Shown piece after piece: positions 33,697 to 45,942 of a DNA stretch of 64,000 bases. The translations under genes and the position numbers were made by a program. Positions within the stretch are counted from its first letter, which is position 1; each line of letters opens with the position of its first letter. The notes beneath the pieces are model-generated. The model did not search any database and was not told where the DNA came from. It worked only from the letters and a program-made list of their open reading frames with translations. Source of the stretch: Piliocolobus tephrosceles (taxonomy: Eukaryota > Chordata > Mammalia > Primates > Cercopithecidae); NCBI RefSeq assembly GCF_002776525.5, contig NC_045438.1:149274095-149338094 (forward strand). The letters run 5' to 3'.

Positions 33697-34139
33697 GTTA
33701 ACTTCCTTATCCTTTGTTCTCAAACTCAACTTTTTTGTTCTTCCTTGCCCCTAGTTACCATAAACAGCCTACCCTCTTCCCATCAACTCTAATCAATAAT
33801 TCACATCCATTCCCTTGGTTACCTGTACCCATTGTTCCCCCGAAACTGCATGTCTCACATGCTCCACCTCTGTACCTCATGTCCCCCTCCCCTTCTATAT
33901 TTAGGAAAATATGTACAAGTAGCCAATCGAGTCAGCTCAGTTTGTGCAGTTCGACCCCAGCCCATGGGGGAGTCACACAGAGATAGGGACTGCATTAAGG
34001 ATAAACCCCGCCCCCCCGGTCTCTTTGTTCTCCGTCCTCTTGCAATCTTGATTAACGCAGGTAGCACCCTTCTGCAGAAGTAAATTGCCTTGCTGAGAGA
34101 ATTAAACTTTTGTCTGAGTGCTGGTTTTACTTTGTGTCA
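33697..34139 (+). mobile_element. ERV1-type solo LTR (subfamily not assigned)
   Basis: The U3-like AT/C-rich start (TGTTAACTTCCTTATCC) leads into a GC-rich promoter-proximal segment ('ggataaaccccgcccccccgg'), then 'aagtaaattgccttgctgag', an ATTAAA signal at 34101-34106 and the end TTACTTTGTGTCA. This layout fits an ERV class I LTR (MER4/MER34-like group). No internal sequence. The flanking duplication is not clear. Plus frames at 33714-34083 are not genes. Confidence 0.65.
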
Positions 34140-34189
34140 CTAAGCATTTATTCCTAGAGCATTTTTATATCCAACATTCTTCATACTTT

Positions 34190-34420
34190 TTTCCCTTGCT
34201 GCAGTGACAAAAGAGGCTGCCTCTTGCATGGGGTGTACCTATGAGAAGATGAAGTCTCTGTCAGCCTGGGTCCTTGAATGGAAATGTGGAGCAGAGATGT
34301 TTATGGTGCCACTATGGGCATACAGTATGATTGAAAAATAACCCTTTGTTGTGGTAAGCCACTGGGATTTGGAGATTAATTGGTATGCTGAAATGAAGCC
34401 AGCCTATGTTGATTAAGGAG
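34190..34420 (+). mobile_element. old interspersed repeat, right part (family not assigned)
   Basis: 'agaggctgcctcttgcatgg', 'tgagaagatgaagtctctgtc' and 'ggtaagccactgggatttgg' resemble the 3' half of a common old repeat. Its left half is probably at 33540-33696. Confidence 0.4.
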
Positions 34421-34729
34421 AGAGGTAAGAAGAATAAAATTAGGAGAACAAGATCAAACTTTCCTTTAAGTTAGGGCTTATTCAGCTATCTGTGCATTGT
34501 GGAACTATCTCTTTCTACTGGGTTATATGATTAGACAAACCAGACAGTTTCCATACTGGTTTATTTAAATGAAATTCAATAAAAAAGGAGTCTCCTGAAT
34601 AATAAATAGAAATGCTTTGAATATAATTATTCAAATCTCTTCAAATCTATAAAACAATTTTTAAACAAAATCCTTTCCCCAAATAGGGGTCCATACATTT
34701 CTACAGAATCCTATACCTTGGAAATAGAA
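34421..34729. other. unassigned AT-rich sequence
   Basis: Nothing recognised. Confidence 0.45.
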
Positions 34730-35160
34730 TGTTAGAGCTCTCAGGGCATCTTTGGAGAGGAGGGCATCAGAACAGGCCGGAGCAGAGGCTGCTTTCGTAT
34801 TGTAATGCAGGACTTCCTTCCTGAGGGCTTTCTCTGTTTCTTCCCCCAAGGGCACTGTGCTAACTGAGGATCATTATTAGTAGGTATAAATACTCCAGCT
34901 CCTACCTGGGGATTAGTGAGAAGTGGAGGTAACTCTGAGTCCCATATTGTACAATGAATCCTGCAGGATTAAGCTCCAGTTACTCAATGGGTTAACTGGC
35001 ATAATAAAATCCCCTTTATTGGCTGCCTTTATTTCCCTCTTTCCCTGTTCCACTCCCTTTTTCCTTACTGTTCCCCCCGCCCCTCTGTGGTATCACATAT
35101 CAATAAACCACTGCACATGAATCCTTATCCAATGATTTTGGGGGAACCCAAACCAAGACA
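34730..35160 (+). mobile_element. ERVL-type LTR, 3' part clear
   Basis: TATAAA at 34885-34890, AATAAA at 35102-35107 and the end 'gggggaacccaaaccaagaca' are in the correct order for an LTR of the ERVL group (LTR16/LTR33-like wording). The left boundary is uncertain. No internal region is seen after 35160. Confidence 0.5.
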
Positions 35161-35923
35161 AAAGCCATTTAGCCCAGTCATTCCATTTTCCATAGGTCCA
35201 ACCAGTCTCCTCCAGGAAATTTCTAAATGACATGAATTCATTGGATAAGTGATAAAATCAGGTATTTGAGTGGGTTTTTTTTTTCTTTTTTTAATAAAAG
35301 AGTTGAGAGTTTCTAATTGGAATTGAGTTAAATCCACTATGGAACTGTAGCAGTGCCTCCTACTGGGTTTTGCTGTTTAGAGATTGCTAAAACTCATCTC
35401 CCACTTATTAAAGCAAAAGTCTTAAAAGAATGCACCTTGTTTTTATGCTGAATCTCCCATTTCCATTTGTTCACAAGTGCAAGAGTATCGTCACATGGCC
35501 ATTGCCCCTAAAGTATTCCTAGTTTACTGGGTAAAGGCTGATCAATGTTCTTGGGAGAGTGTTGGACTATAGAACAGAGAATGCTAATGGATACGAAGAA
35601 AAGAGATCAGTGCTCCAAGGGGCGTAATGTCAAATAGATTTTTGTATTAGAAGCATTTGAGGGAGTGAAATGGGAGAAATGATGCTGATGATCTCAGAGT
35701 ATAATGTCTGATTTCAGGAGTGGCACAGCAAAAGGAACAAATTACAAGATACGACAACAGAAGGAAGTGGCTAAAACAAAGTGAGAACAATGGAGGAAAG
35801 ATGGCAGAGAAGTATATAGCCATCAGAGTAGGGTTGTATTTCTAATTCCTGTTAGTAATGAACTTCATGTTTCTAAATGTGCACTTAGTCTTTATATTTG
35901 TTGATTTCTCAAAAAATGTTGCC
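35161..35923. other. unassigned sequence
   Basis: No gene or named repeat. Confidence 0.45.
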
Positions 35924-35964
35924 ACTCTCTCTCTTTCTCTTTTTCTTTTTTTTTTTTTTTTTTT
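35924..35964 (+). repeat. pyrimidine tract (CT)n/T20
   Basis: CTCTCTCTTTCT followed by a long T run, probably the remnant of a retroposon tail or simple slippage. Confidence 0.85.
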
Positions 35965-35999
35965 CTGCCAACACACCCGCTCGTCATCTTGGCTCCTTG

Positions 36000-36475
36000 G
36001 CTCCATAACTTTAGGAGTCTCATTTACCTCTTTTCTCTTCCCATATTCTTTGCAAATACCTCTTTTTAAAATGTTGGTGCTCCATAGGTGTAAGTCCTAC
36101 ATTCTCAGTAGTTCCCAGTCAGCCTTCTTCTCTGGATGATTATATCTATTCTCATGGTATTAATTCCCACCTATATGCTGACAAGTCCCAAACCAATATC
36201 TCTAGCCCAGACTTCTTTCCTGAGCTCCTTCAGTTGGATACCTCAGGGGCACCTCAAACCGAACGTGTTCGAAACAGAATTTTTCACAACTCCAACCTCC
36301 CACCTAAAACCCACAAAACACTTTCTATTTGACTTTTCTCTATCTTAATAAATGGCAACACTGGGATCCAAGCTTTATGAAGCCAGAGACTTTTATGTTT
36401 TATCTACTGAAATATCCCCCATAGAATGGTGCCTAAAAAAAGAGTAGTTATTAAAAACTATTTGAATGAATGACT
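36000..36475 (+). mobile_element. L2 LINE fragment
   Basis: 'cagacttctttcctgagctcc', 'cacctcaaaccgaacgtgttc' and the tail 'gaatggtgcctaaaaaaagag', 'ttgaatgaatgac' are typical old LINE/L2 3' wording. The 3' end (36361-36475) is the most convincing part. Confidence 0.5.
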
Positions 36476-37026
36476 GCTTGACTCTTCCATCCTCTATAAA
36501 ATCAACTAAAAAGTCCAGTTTAGCTCTGGCTGATTAGTTGCTTGCCAAATTTCTGTCTACTTCATCACAGTGCAAAAATATAGGAGAAGTCCAATAATAG
36601 GAAATAAGTTTATCACATCATTATTAGTAGCAACTAAATTTCATATTGATATATATGACTTTAGATTGGGTAATAATTCACACTCTGTGACTGAAAAATA
36701 TGAATATTATGGAAAAGGGAATAATATATAATAGTGCATTTTTCAAGGAAGCATTGACTATTTCAAATATAGGATATTTTTAGTACATTCATATATAACT
36801 ATATATGTGTTTAATGTACAAACAGGTGACTAGAAAAAATATAGCAAAGTATTAATACTGATTTTCCTTAGATTAATGGTTTTTTAAAAATTTTATTCTT
36901 TATACTCTTGGCTCTTTACCAAGTTGTCTACAAATAAGCATGCTTCACTTTTATAACCAGAAAAAAGGTCTAAAATATTTATATGTAATAAAATCAAGGT
37001 TAAGCATTTGGTTCTTATCCTTTTTT
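36476..37026. other. unassigned AT-rich sequence
   Basis: Very AT-rich at 36600-36830 with ATATATAACTATATATG at 36788-36804. No gene. Confidence 0.5.
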
Positions 37027-37045
37027 GGGGTGGGGTGGGGTGGGG
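37027..37045 (+). repeat. G-quadruplex motif (GGGGT)3GGGG
   Basis: Four G4 runs separated by single T, at the tail-side edge of a reverse AluJ. It probably replaced or mutated part of the T-rich tail region. Confidence 0.95.
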
Positions 37046-37326
37046 ATAGGATCTCACTCTGTCACCCTGGCTGAAGTGCCGTAGCATGATTATGGCTCCC
37101 TGCAGCCTTGACCTCCCCAGGCTCAAGTGAACCTCCTACCTCAGCCTCCTGAGTAGCTGGGACTGCAGGTATGTGCCACCATGCCTGGCTAATTTTTTGT
37201 ATTTTTTGTAGAAATGGAGTTTTACCATATTGCCCAGACTGGTCTTGAACTCCTGGGCTCAAGCAATCTGTCTGCCTCAGCCTCCCAAAATGATGGGGTT
37301 AAAAGCATGAGCCACTGCATCCAGCC
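37046..37326 (-). mobile_element. AluJ SINE, reverse
   Basis: Starts ATAGGATCTCACTCTGTCAC and ends GCCACTGCATCCAGCC. 'cagccttgacctccccaggc' and 'ttaccatattgcccagactgg' mark it as an old AluJ. Confidence 0.92.
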
Positions 37327-38863
37327 TCTCTTTTTTACATATTCTAAATTTTTTATAGTTTTCTTTTATTATTCAGTTAATTTTACTGAAAATATTTTCT
37401 TTTGATATCTAATAATGAAGTCAAATGTTTATTTTTTAATAGAACTACAAAAAAAAAAAGAAAATGGTTTTATGTCTGGTGTCTCATTATTTTTTAAGTA
37501 CTAATATACAATGGAATATAACATTCTTTTTATTTTATGTAACTATTTACAAAAGATCTGGGCCCTAGATGCTTCTGTAAAGAATATAGAGTCAACAGAA
37601 CAATATTGCTTTTTATATTAAGGAAGGTATGGGTTAAATACCCTCATCCTGAGTTTTAATTGCCATTTATAAACTTTACGGTTCTTCAGTAAGTAAATCT
37701 GTAAATTGCAAAGCAGTAGTACCCATCACAATAAGAATACATTTCTCTGTCTCCACAGATATAGAAATATGACTAAATGTGCTATTATGAATGAAGATTG
37801 TTATATACATATAAACTGCTCTGAGAAAGGACTTTGTGAAAGAGGAAAGTAAAAACATGACTATGAAAATTTAGAAAGATTATAAATATTCCTATGTCTA
37901 CAAAATATGAGTGTACATAGAGTCTTTAAATGTGACCCCTGTTAAATATAAATTTTGTTGTTAACTGAGAAAAGTTTATATCGTCATTTCAAATAGCTTG
38001 GATTTCAGAGAAGAATAGCACCCAGGAAGAAAAAGACCATCTTTTGTTTCATCAGGGTTCAGTATTAATTCAAAAGAGTGAATGGATTCCTTTCTTGTTC
38101 TCTTCCCCAACCACCTACCAATTTAGCTATGTATCTCAAGCAAGCAGAGTTTTACATAAGCCTGTTCATTGCTTCCATCACACTCTCCAACACACATTCA
38201 ATCACTCTCCTCTCCTATTTTGGGATAAGCAGTTGTGAAATTTTGCTGAAAATTTCTTACTGTGCCTTTGAGATTAATTCCCTCTGTTAAGTGAATACGG
38301 ATGGAAATAATTAACCTTTCACTCGGTTTTAATAGAAAAAATGTAGAATTTCAGTAGCACTAACTTACTTTATAGGCTATTACTTCTATTGTCTCCATCC
38401 CATCTCTTCCCACATGTGACCATCTGGTTGGCTGAATGCAGCTGTTCATTTGTGTCATTTGCATGACTACAGGTCCAAAGAGCATAATAGGAGGCGAAGG
38501 AAATCATGCACATGTGGGAAGGGGAGAGCTGAGTTATGGACCCCAGGAGTTCTCATTTTGGATAATTTCTGAAAATGCACAGCATATCACTGCTGGGTGA
38601 TGTGATTGTTAAATTGCTGTTCTGGCCTCAGAAAGGGAGCCTGGGTACAGCAATTGGTGTTTGGGAAAAGAAACATGTTTATGGTATTATATGTTCAAAT
38701 GACAAGTGAGATTTAATAAGCAGGAATACAATATCTCCTGCCTTTACTGCACACCTACTCTGACCACGGGAAATGAAATGTATACAATATGGTGTTCGAT
38801 GTTGAGTATCAGATACATAATCCCACCTTCTAGGGACTCTTGAGGATGTCTCTGCCTGTCTGC
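37327..38863. other. unassigned sequence
   Basis: AT-rich; an L2/MIR3-like patch may lie at 38740-38850 ('atacataatcccaccttc'). No gene. Short frames without domains. Confidence 0.45.
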
Positions 38864-39154
38864 TTTTTTTTTTTTTTTTTTTTTTTGAGATGGAGTCTCA
38901 CTCTGTCAGCCAGGCTGGCTCGGCTCACTGCAACCTCCGCTTCCTGGGTTCAAGTCATTCTTGTGCCTCAGCCTCCCAAGTAGCTGGGACTACTGGCATG
39001 TGCCACCACGCCTGACTAATTTTTGTATTTTTAGTAGAGACGGGGTTTCACCCGATGTTGACCAGGCTGGTCTCAAACTCCTGACCTCAAGTGATCTGCC
39101 CACCTAGGCCTCCCAGAGTGCTGATATTACAGGTGTGAGCCACTGCGCCTGGCC
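38864..39154 (-). mobile_element. AluS SINE, reverse, with small internal deletion
   Basis: T run then GAGATGGAGTCTCACTCTGTC, ending GCCACTGCGCCTGGCC. About 15-20 bases of the usual 'agtgcagtggcgcgat' block are missing after CAGGCTGG. A TGCCTGTC duplication occurs at 38853-38860 and 39155-39162. Confidence 0.93.
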
Positions 39155-39189
39155 TGCCTGTCATTCTATACCCTAAGGACAGACTCTGG

Positions 39190-39271
39190 AGTTCAAACCC
39201 AGAAATCTGTGTTTTAACAAATTCTTCAGAAAATTCTGACACATACTCAAGTTTGAGAACCACTGGCAAAA
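39190..39271 (+). mobile_element. MER5-like hAT (Charlie) fragment
   Basis: 'cccagaaatctgtgttttaac' and the terminal 'caagtttgagaaccactgg' match the end of MER5A-type elements, the last block being the terminal inverted repeat. Confidence 0.6.
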
Positions 39272-39474
39272 TCCTTCAGCCATTTACTCGAGGTGATGTT
39301 TCTTTCTACTATTTTAGATCCAACTATGTTGTTTTTTGATGTGTTTTGTTTTCACTCTTTCATTCCTTTTTTTTTTCTGGATATCCAACAGTTTTTGTTG
39401 GACAATCGAATTATGTCTAACAATTGTTTTTCTACCCTGAATAACCTCTCCACCTTGAACTTTTTTCCAGGGGT

Positions 39475-39745
39475 GGGGGTTACTTATTTTCATATTTTTT
39501 TCATTGATATATCATATTATAGTTGTGCATCTTTTTTGGATATGTGTGATATTTTGATATCTGTATACAATGTGCAATGACCAAATCAAGGTAATTGGGG
39601 CATCTATCACCTTAAGCATTTATCTTTTCTTTGTGTTGAGAACATTGCAATATTTATTTTCTAGCTATTTTGAAACATACATTAAATTATAAACTATAAT
39701 TTTTCTATTGTAGTATCAAATACTAGAATTTGCTCCTTTCATTTG
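39475..39745 (-). mobile_element. L1M (L1MA/MB-like) 3' UTR, reverse
   Basis: 'tgtatacaatgtgcaatgacc', 'aaatcaaggtaattggggc', 'atctatcacc', 'tttgtgttgagaacattgc' and 'tctagctattttgaaacatac' are the reverse complement of the L1MA/MB 3' UTR. Confidence 0.75.
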
Positions 39746-40059
39746 ACTTTGTTTGACCTTTTAATCTTTTTTAAACATCCCTTACATCGTGGCCTCTTAC
39801 TTCAACCCCTAGAAACTCCCCAGTGTCAACTGGATGAAGTCCAATTGTCCTGCCCTGTTCTGTAACACTCCACATGGTACAAGCTTCTGACAGTAACTTA
39901 TGAATTTATTTTTTTTTTCTTTCTTCACAATTTAATTCTCTGGTGAAATTTATTTTCTTAATGTCTATACCATTCCTTGCACATATTTTTCCTCTGTGCT
40001 TTTGTTTACCCTATTCTTCCAGCTCTAGATCATTCTTTTTTAATCTTTCTTGTGTTTTC

Positions 40060-40352
40060 TTTTCTTTTTTTTGAGATGGAGTCTTGCTCCATCACCCAGG
40101 CTGAAGTGCAGTGTCGCGATCTCAGCTCACTGCAAGCTCTGCCTCCCAGGTTCACACCATTCTCCTGCCTCAGCCTCCCAGGTAGCTGGGACTACAGGTG
40201 ACCGCCACCATACCCGGCTAATTTTTTGTATTTTAGTAGAGACAGGGTTTCACCATGTTAGCCAGGATGGTCATGATCTCCTGACCTCGTGATCTGCCCG
40301 CGTTGGCCTCCCAAAGTGCTGGGATTATAGGTGCGAGCCACCGTGCCTGGCC
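40060..40352 (-). mobile_element. AluY SINE, reverse
   Basis: Short T-rich tail, GAGATGGAGTCTTGCTCCATC, both arms, ending CACCGTGCCTGGCC. Target duplication TTCTTGTGTTTTC is exact at 40047-40059 and 40355-40367, with two extra C before the right copy. AluY features include 'gcaagctctgcctcccagg'. Plus frames at 39977-40292 are Alu-derived. Confidence 0.94.
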
Positions 40353-40422
40353 CCTTCTTGTGTTTTCAAATCCTAATCACCTCTCAGTTTTCATTTCTTT
40401 CAGGAAGACTTTCCTGTCACCT

Positions 40423-40454
40423 CATTTACTTACTCATTTACTTGCTTACTTACT
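40423..40454 (+). repeat. (TTAC)n-like microsatellite
   Basis: Imperfect ATTTACTTACTCATTTACTT followed by GCTTACTTAC. Confidence 0.75.
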
Positions 40455-40510
40455 GTTCATTCCTCTCCTCTGACCACTACATGTACCCTATCTTATACAC
40501 GTGTCCCCAA

Positions 40511-41094
40511 GGACAAAAAATTTGATTTTGACTTTTTTTGTGTCTTTTCACCCAATAGCTTACAAGGCAGACTGAAGTGTTCATAAACCGTAGTGGTCTT
40601 TGAATAATAACTCCAAAGTTTTGAAAAATAGGTAGAAGGCTTATCTTCAGTGAACTGTTATTTAGATTGACATATTAGTATTTAATTGTTGGTCACGATT
40701 CACTATCCTAACTAGAAATCACTCTGGTGTTTTGGGATGAAGGTAACTGTGCAATGAGAGGTCATTGTTCTGTAGAACAGAGGAGCTCTGATGGCCAGTG
40801 GCAGTGAAAAGCTCTGAGGATGGAATTATTGAACCAAGATAAGGAAAACTGGCACTGGCTTCAGTTTCTTTCAGTGTCAGAGAATTGCAAGTTTTCTAGT
40901 GTCACAAAGATAATGTTCTGGTTTTCTGTCAATGATACAAAAAGAACAAGGTGGGGATGTGGGAAGAGGAAGAAAATCCATCTCTCTGCTTGCCTTGCTA
41001 CAGGAGAAAAGTATGTTAGAAAATGAGAAAATTACATCAACTATACAAGTCAAATGATAAACAAAGTCCTTACTGTAAATTCCAGATAAAGTTC
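40511..41094. other. unassigned sequence
   Basis: Nothing recognised. Confidence 0.45.
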
Positions 41095-41245
41095 TGATTG
41101 GCTCTATGAGGTTGGTCAAGTAACTTCATGCTCTGATACTCAGACTTCATCTCTCAAATGAAGATTCGAATCCCTTTTCCTTGGGATTGTAAAAATTCAA
41201 GGAGATAATGGCTGTTCCTGGATCAGAAGTTGGCCAATTAAATCC
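41095..41245 (+). mobile_element. MIR SINE fragment
   Basis: 'ggtcaagtaacttcatgctctg', 'ttcatctctcaaatgaa' and 'ttcaaggagataatgg' follow the 3' half of MIR. Confidence 0.6.
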
Positions 41246-41534
41246 TTGCTATGCTGGGGCTAGTATTGGGACAAGGTGTGAAGTGCAGGGTGTTCATCAT
41301 ACCAAGGATGGCTGCCTTTATTTCCCATGTCCTGCATTCCCCTTCTACCATTGGAGCTTTCAGGCCCAAAGGAGCTATGAAGAGAAGAAAGTCAAATGCT
41401 CAAGCAGATATGAGGGAAATAGCATGGCTATACCTTTATTAGGAAAAATAGATGTTATCCCTGGGTTTCCCTGAATACAGAAATATAAACGTCCATTTAC
41501 TTGTGGAAACTATGCTTGCATAGTATCTCTAGAT

Positions 41535-41740
41535 TTCCCGAGTTCCTGCCATGTGCCAGGCAACATGCTAGATGCACTTACATAGATCACTTCAACCTGG
41601 TCACAGCTCCATGACATAAGTTGCCCAAAGAAGAAAAAAAAAATCAAAGAAGGATATGTTGATTTCCCAGAGATATTTTTTACTCCGAAGATGATGTTCT
41701 TTCTACTCTCCCAGGATGCCATTCTGAAGCCAGCATGACC
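41535..41740 (+). mobile_element. MIR SINE fragment
   Basis: 'ccatgtgccaggcaacatgct', 'agatgcacttacatagatc' and 'tccatgacataag' follow the MIR core on the plus strand; 41640 onward is uncertain. Confidence 0.6.
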
Positions 41741-44700
41741 TAAGAGAAGAAGCCACACAGAAGAGGAGGTAAACTTGTACTAACTATAAAAGTTTTGATC
41801 CAAGTGGCAGCTGTATTATTAAAGCCCCTGAGTTCCCTATTTTACTTGGGATAATCTACACAAAACCATATCAGTTAAGAATATTGAAGGGTGGAAATCA
41901 ATAAGAATATAACATGTCCATGCCTGGGATAAAGTTGCATACAATTTTTAAGTAATGGAGCATCCACTCCTGTCTGATCTAGATTCAAGACTCACTGGCA
42001 CAGATTTATCAGTCTCACAAAACACTGGTTATTTTGCTCCTTCACTACCCCATTAGGTGTGCAGTCGTCTTGGGGCATCAGAGATGAGTCCTTAAATGGT
42101 GGTTGGTCAACTCTGAGGGAAGCATGGGAAAGAGTATGAGACAGGTTCCCTACTCCATGCACTGGCCCTAAGCACTTAACATGTTGAGTCCCTCTTGTAT
42201 GCTTCATTTGGTTCACAGGCTCCAGCATGACCCTGGCCTTAGAACATCATCAGGTATCCTGAAACATTTCTTTGTTCTTTTTCCTGTCTTGTGCTCATGG
42301 TCCTGCCAACCCTTGATATTTGTTTAAGGTTCTCATTAGAAGACATCCTTCATGCCTTTTCTCCTGCAAAGGAGCAGATTATCCTTTCTAGAAGAGATTG
42401 ATGGCCTATTTAGAAAGACCCAATTGCTAGAAATACAGAGTGAGTTCTTTGTCCAGCTTGGAGAACAGGTGGGGCAAATCCCTGTTATTTGCTGTTGATG
42501 TTTCACCCCTCAAAAGCCCAACAAAAAGGTTTCTTGCTATAGCAATGAAAAATAAAATACAAGTTAAATTCTCAAGGCACTCCATAAGATAAGCCTTTGG
42601 CAGCATTCCCTCCTAAATTTATATTTCAACAGAGGTTATTTTTCCATATTAAAATGAACACAGGGAAATTATGAGAAGGAAGAGGAGAGGAAAAGATGGA
42701 AGAATTAGTAAAATGAATCCAAAAGGAGAAATTTAGATCTCAGATTAGCAGTATATCTCTGAAATTTTGTTCTGTCAGTGCTTAATTTATCTGTGCACTA
42801 ATGAAGGTAAATACTTGCTACTCTAATCTTAAAATCTCAGTGTTTCAACATAGTAAAAGCAAATTTTTCCATCACATTAGCATCTCATACATATCAGCCT
42901 TTGGGGGCTAGTGGAGGGGCTGTATACTCTGTTTCACACAGTCATTTGGGAACCTAGTTCCAGCTTGTAGCTTGCCATCTTTAAGAACTCAGGTTCTCCA
43001 ATTATATTCTTTGCTTTGGGCAAAATGAAATAAAAGCACAAGTGGAGAATATTTCAGGAAGCTTCTAGGGGTTAAGACTAAAAGGGGCATACTTTCTCCA
43101 ACATTCCATGGGTCAAAATTCAGAAATACAGCTTCATCTGTCTGTAATGGAAGCTATAAATACAGCTTAGTTGCGTAAACAGGAATTTTAAAAAGCAGAA
43201 TTTGGAGAAAACCCACATTGTTTGGTAATAATTTGGAACCAGAGCTAGTAACGGCTTTCCCCACTAGTAGTACTTCTGGCTAAGAGAGGAGTGTCCAACC
43301 AAGCTTTGGGAGTCTCTGGTTAGCCTTTTTAAACATTTAAACTGCATGTGGTAAAAGTAAATTTGACCTTCTTTTGTACTGTGTACAAATTCACAAAATA
43401 TACCAGTAATTAATTTTTTGAATGTAAGTGAAGATGTTTTATGTACTAGTTTAAATCTTAAATTGATGCTGCCATGAAAATATTTCATAGGTGTCTATAC
43501 TTCTGCTGGCTTAAAATTTAAAATACATTTAAAAAATTATAATCTGTAATGTACCTGAAATAAAATTTTGAGCAGAAAATAACCCCAAAATTGGTGTGTT
43601 ATTTTCTCCCAAAAGCTTTCCCTTAAGTAGAAATAGAAAGGGTTACTGTAGGATTAGCATGGCAAGTAAAAATATTCTTTCAGCAAAACATACATTCTTC
43701 TATTAAAAAACACATAATGGCAAATACTCAATAGTTGATTATAGATCAACATTTGGGTAATAGAGTTGTTGTAATTTCCCCACACTCCTCTATGTTGCCA
43801 TTACAATGCACTAAAAAGCGTTATTAACACTATGATAAATTACATGTGCATAGAGATATATAAGTCAGAGTTTAACTAGAAAAATAAAAACCAGTTCCGG
43901 TACCTATGCTTAGAGAATTGGTTATACAGGTGATGGAGGAATTTAAAATGCAAATAAGACACAATAGAGTAATCTAAGATATTTAAACAGCAGGAAACCA
44001 CTCCTAGTATGAGGCTGGAGAGATAAAGGAAGGAGGTAGTGTTCCCTGGCATAGGGGCTGGGGTTACCGAGTGGAAGCCCGAAGCATAGCAGACGTGTCC
44101 TGCAGGAAGTGGCAATGTGGAGATTATGAAGGTGCTGGATATGAAGGATGTGAAGGAGCTGGCCCTGTGGAGAGTATAAAACCAGTGTCCAAAAGTCTGC
44201 TGGCAGAGAAGAAGAGAAACACTGGGTTTCTTCTCTCCTTACCTCTCACCTCCCACAAGCTTCTGCCTGTGTCTACCATTGACCAAACACAGCCAAAGTG
44301 TGGCTAATAGTCAGAAAGCAAAATGCTTGGTACCTGCTTTTCCTCTGATAACACAGAGGAACAGAGAGTAAGGACCAATGCCTCCGAAACAAGGACACCC
44401 AGGATCATCAAATGCAATGAATGCACCTAGGCAGATCATCATGCGTGCTTTATATTCTCCACTGATTTCTCTTATTCAGAGCAAATGAATGATAGCCTCT
44501 CTCCATGTAGCTTCTTCAAGAGTACCTACAAGTTCAGAAGAATTCCAAAGCCTTCAAGTCATGTCTTTGAGTAAAACTAATGTTTGGTTTTAATAAATTG
44601 CTACCTAAGTTTCCAAAACATATGTTGGAATTTTGATTTTTAAAATTGTGTTCTTGCTAGAAAAAAAATTTTTTAAAATAAACTAAAATAGTTGGCAAAT

Positions 44701-45364
44701 GCATCTAGACTTCACACCTAGAAGATCCTCTCCAAAAATATCTGAGAGATGAACATAGGAAAGAGATTGTGTACCTTGAGAATCTGAGTGGCAAATACTT
44801 TAAACTAAATGTCAAACTGACAGAACAGGTTGATAAACCCTGGGAATTCATTCCCCAGTCAACAAGCAAGAACTACACAAATAAATTCCCATACTTCCTA
44901 CACTTCTCTAAAAATCTGTAACCTTTCTTTAGAGTTAGTTCAAAATCATGCAAATAACCTCAAAGATAAATAATTTGAGGCATGCTGCTTTTTGAAAGGT
45001 GATAGAAATGAAACTGAAGTTGCAGAAATAAAAAGAGTTGGGCACAGGGAGAATCTCAGGGCAGTAATGAAAATGGCACGTTTTCAACCCAGTAGTGCTA
45101 AACCTTATTAAAGAAATGTCTGGAAACATGTAAAATGCTTTAATAGTTCATAAAAATAATGAGAGTTCCAACAACTTTAGCCAAGTGGATGTCACCAGAA
45201 TTCTCTAAGGCTGGTGTCTAACGTGTATTTTGTTTGTGAAAAGCTGTTACTTTTTTTTTTTTTTTTTTCAGAATGAATTACAGTCTAATAGAAACAGCCA
45301 GAATTGTGTAGCCCAAACAACCTAATATGAGGCTGATTTAGGTATCTACTAAATGTATGGCCTT
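41741..45364. other. unassigned sequence, no gene seen
   Basis: About 3.6 kb without a confidently named repeat. Contents are AT-rich sequence with short open frames that carry no domain (longest 79 codons). T18 run at about 45251-45268. Could hold very old repeats beyond what can be read by eye. Confidence 0.4.
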
Positions 45365-45495
45365 GGAACAAAACATTTTCTCACAAGAACCCTCAGTTAT
45401 TTCTTCAGTGAAAAGGAGAAATTACTTCTCCTATGGTTTGTGATAGGAATTAGCAATAATGTTTATAATGAGCTGACACATAGTAAATCAGTGTT
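45365..45495 (+). mobile_element. MIR SINE fragment (weak)
   Basis: 'ctcagttatttcttcagtg', 'aggagaaattac' and 'gagctgacacatagtaaatc' resemble the MIR 3' half. Confidence 0.4.
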
Positions 45496-45854
45496 CCATA
45501 AGTCTTGCTTGTGATTATTATCTTATTATTTGAGCATTTGTGCATAACACAAATTGACAAGGTAGCTTCCTTTAATATTATAATTTTTCTCTTCTCATCA
45601 AGAAAGAGATTATAATTTCTTGGAGACACCTTAAAAATGCAAACATCCTTGAGAGGAGTTACTTCTTTAAATAGTATCTGTGAATATAGTGGTTATTTTT
45701 AATACCCTTGAAAAGCTCAGTTGACAGTCACCAAAGAGCAAAATTGGGGCAGGTAGTTGAGTGGAAGGAGGACTTGCAGAAAGCTTTAATTCACATATTA
45801 ATTGAAATGCTTGTCCAAAATGCAGGTAACTAGACACCATGCCTAGGATGTTAG

Positions 45855-45942
45855 AGCCCAAGAATCTGTATATTTACTAGGCAAGCCAATTGACTCTGAA
45901 TTATGTAGCCTGGAACCTCACTTGGAAAAAATCACTGCTTTA
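45855..45942 (+). mobile_element. MER5-like hAT fragment (weak)
   Basis: 'cccaagaatctgtatatttac' and 'cttggaaaaaatcactgct' follow the end of MER5A-type elements, diverged. Confidence 0.4.

Larger units (their letters stand above)
39750..40510 (+). mobile_element. L2-like LINE fragment split by AluY
   Basis: 'ctggatgaagtccaattgtcc', 'cattccttgcacatattttt' and after the Alu 'caggaagactttcctgtcacc' and 'tgaccactacatgtaccc' resemble L2 ORF2/3' wording. The AluY at 40060-40352 interrupts it. Confidence 0.5.
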
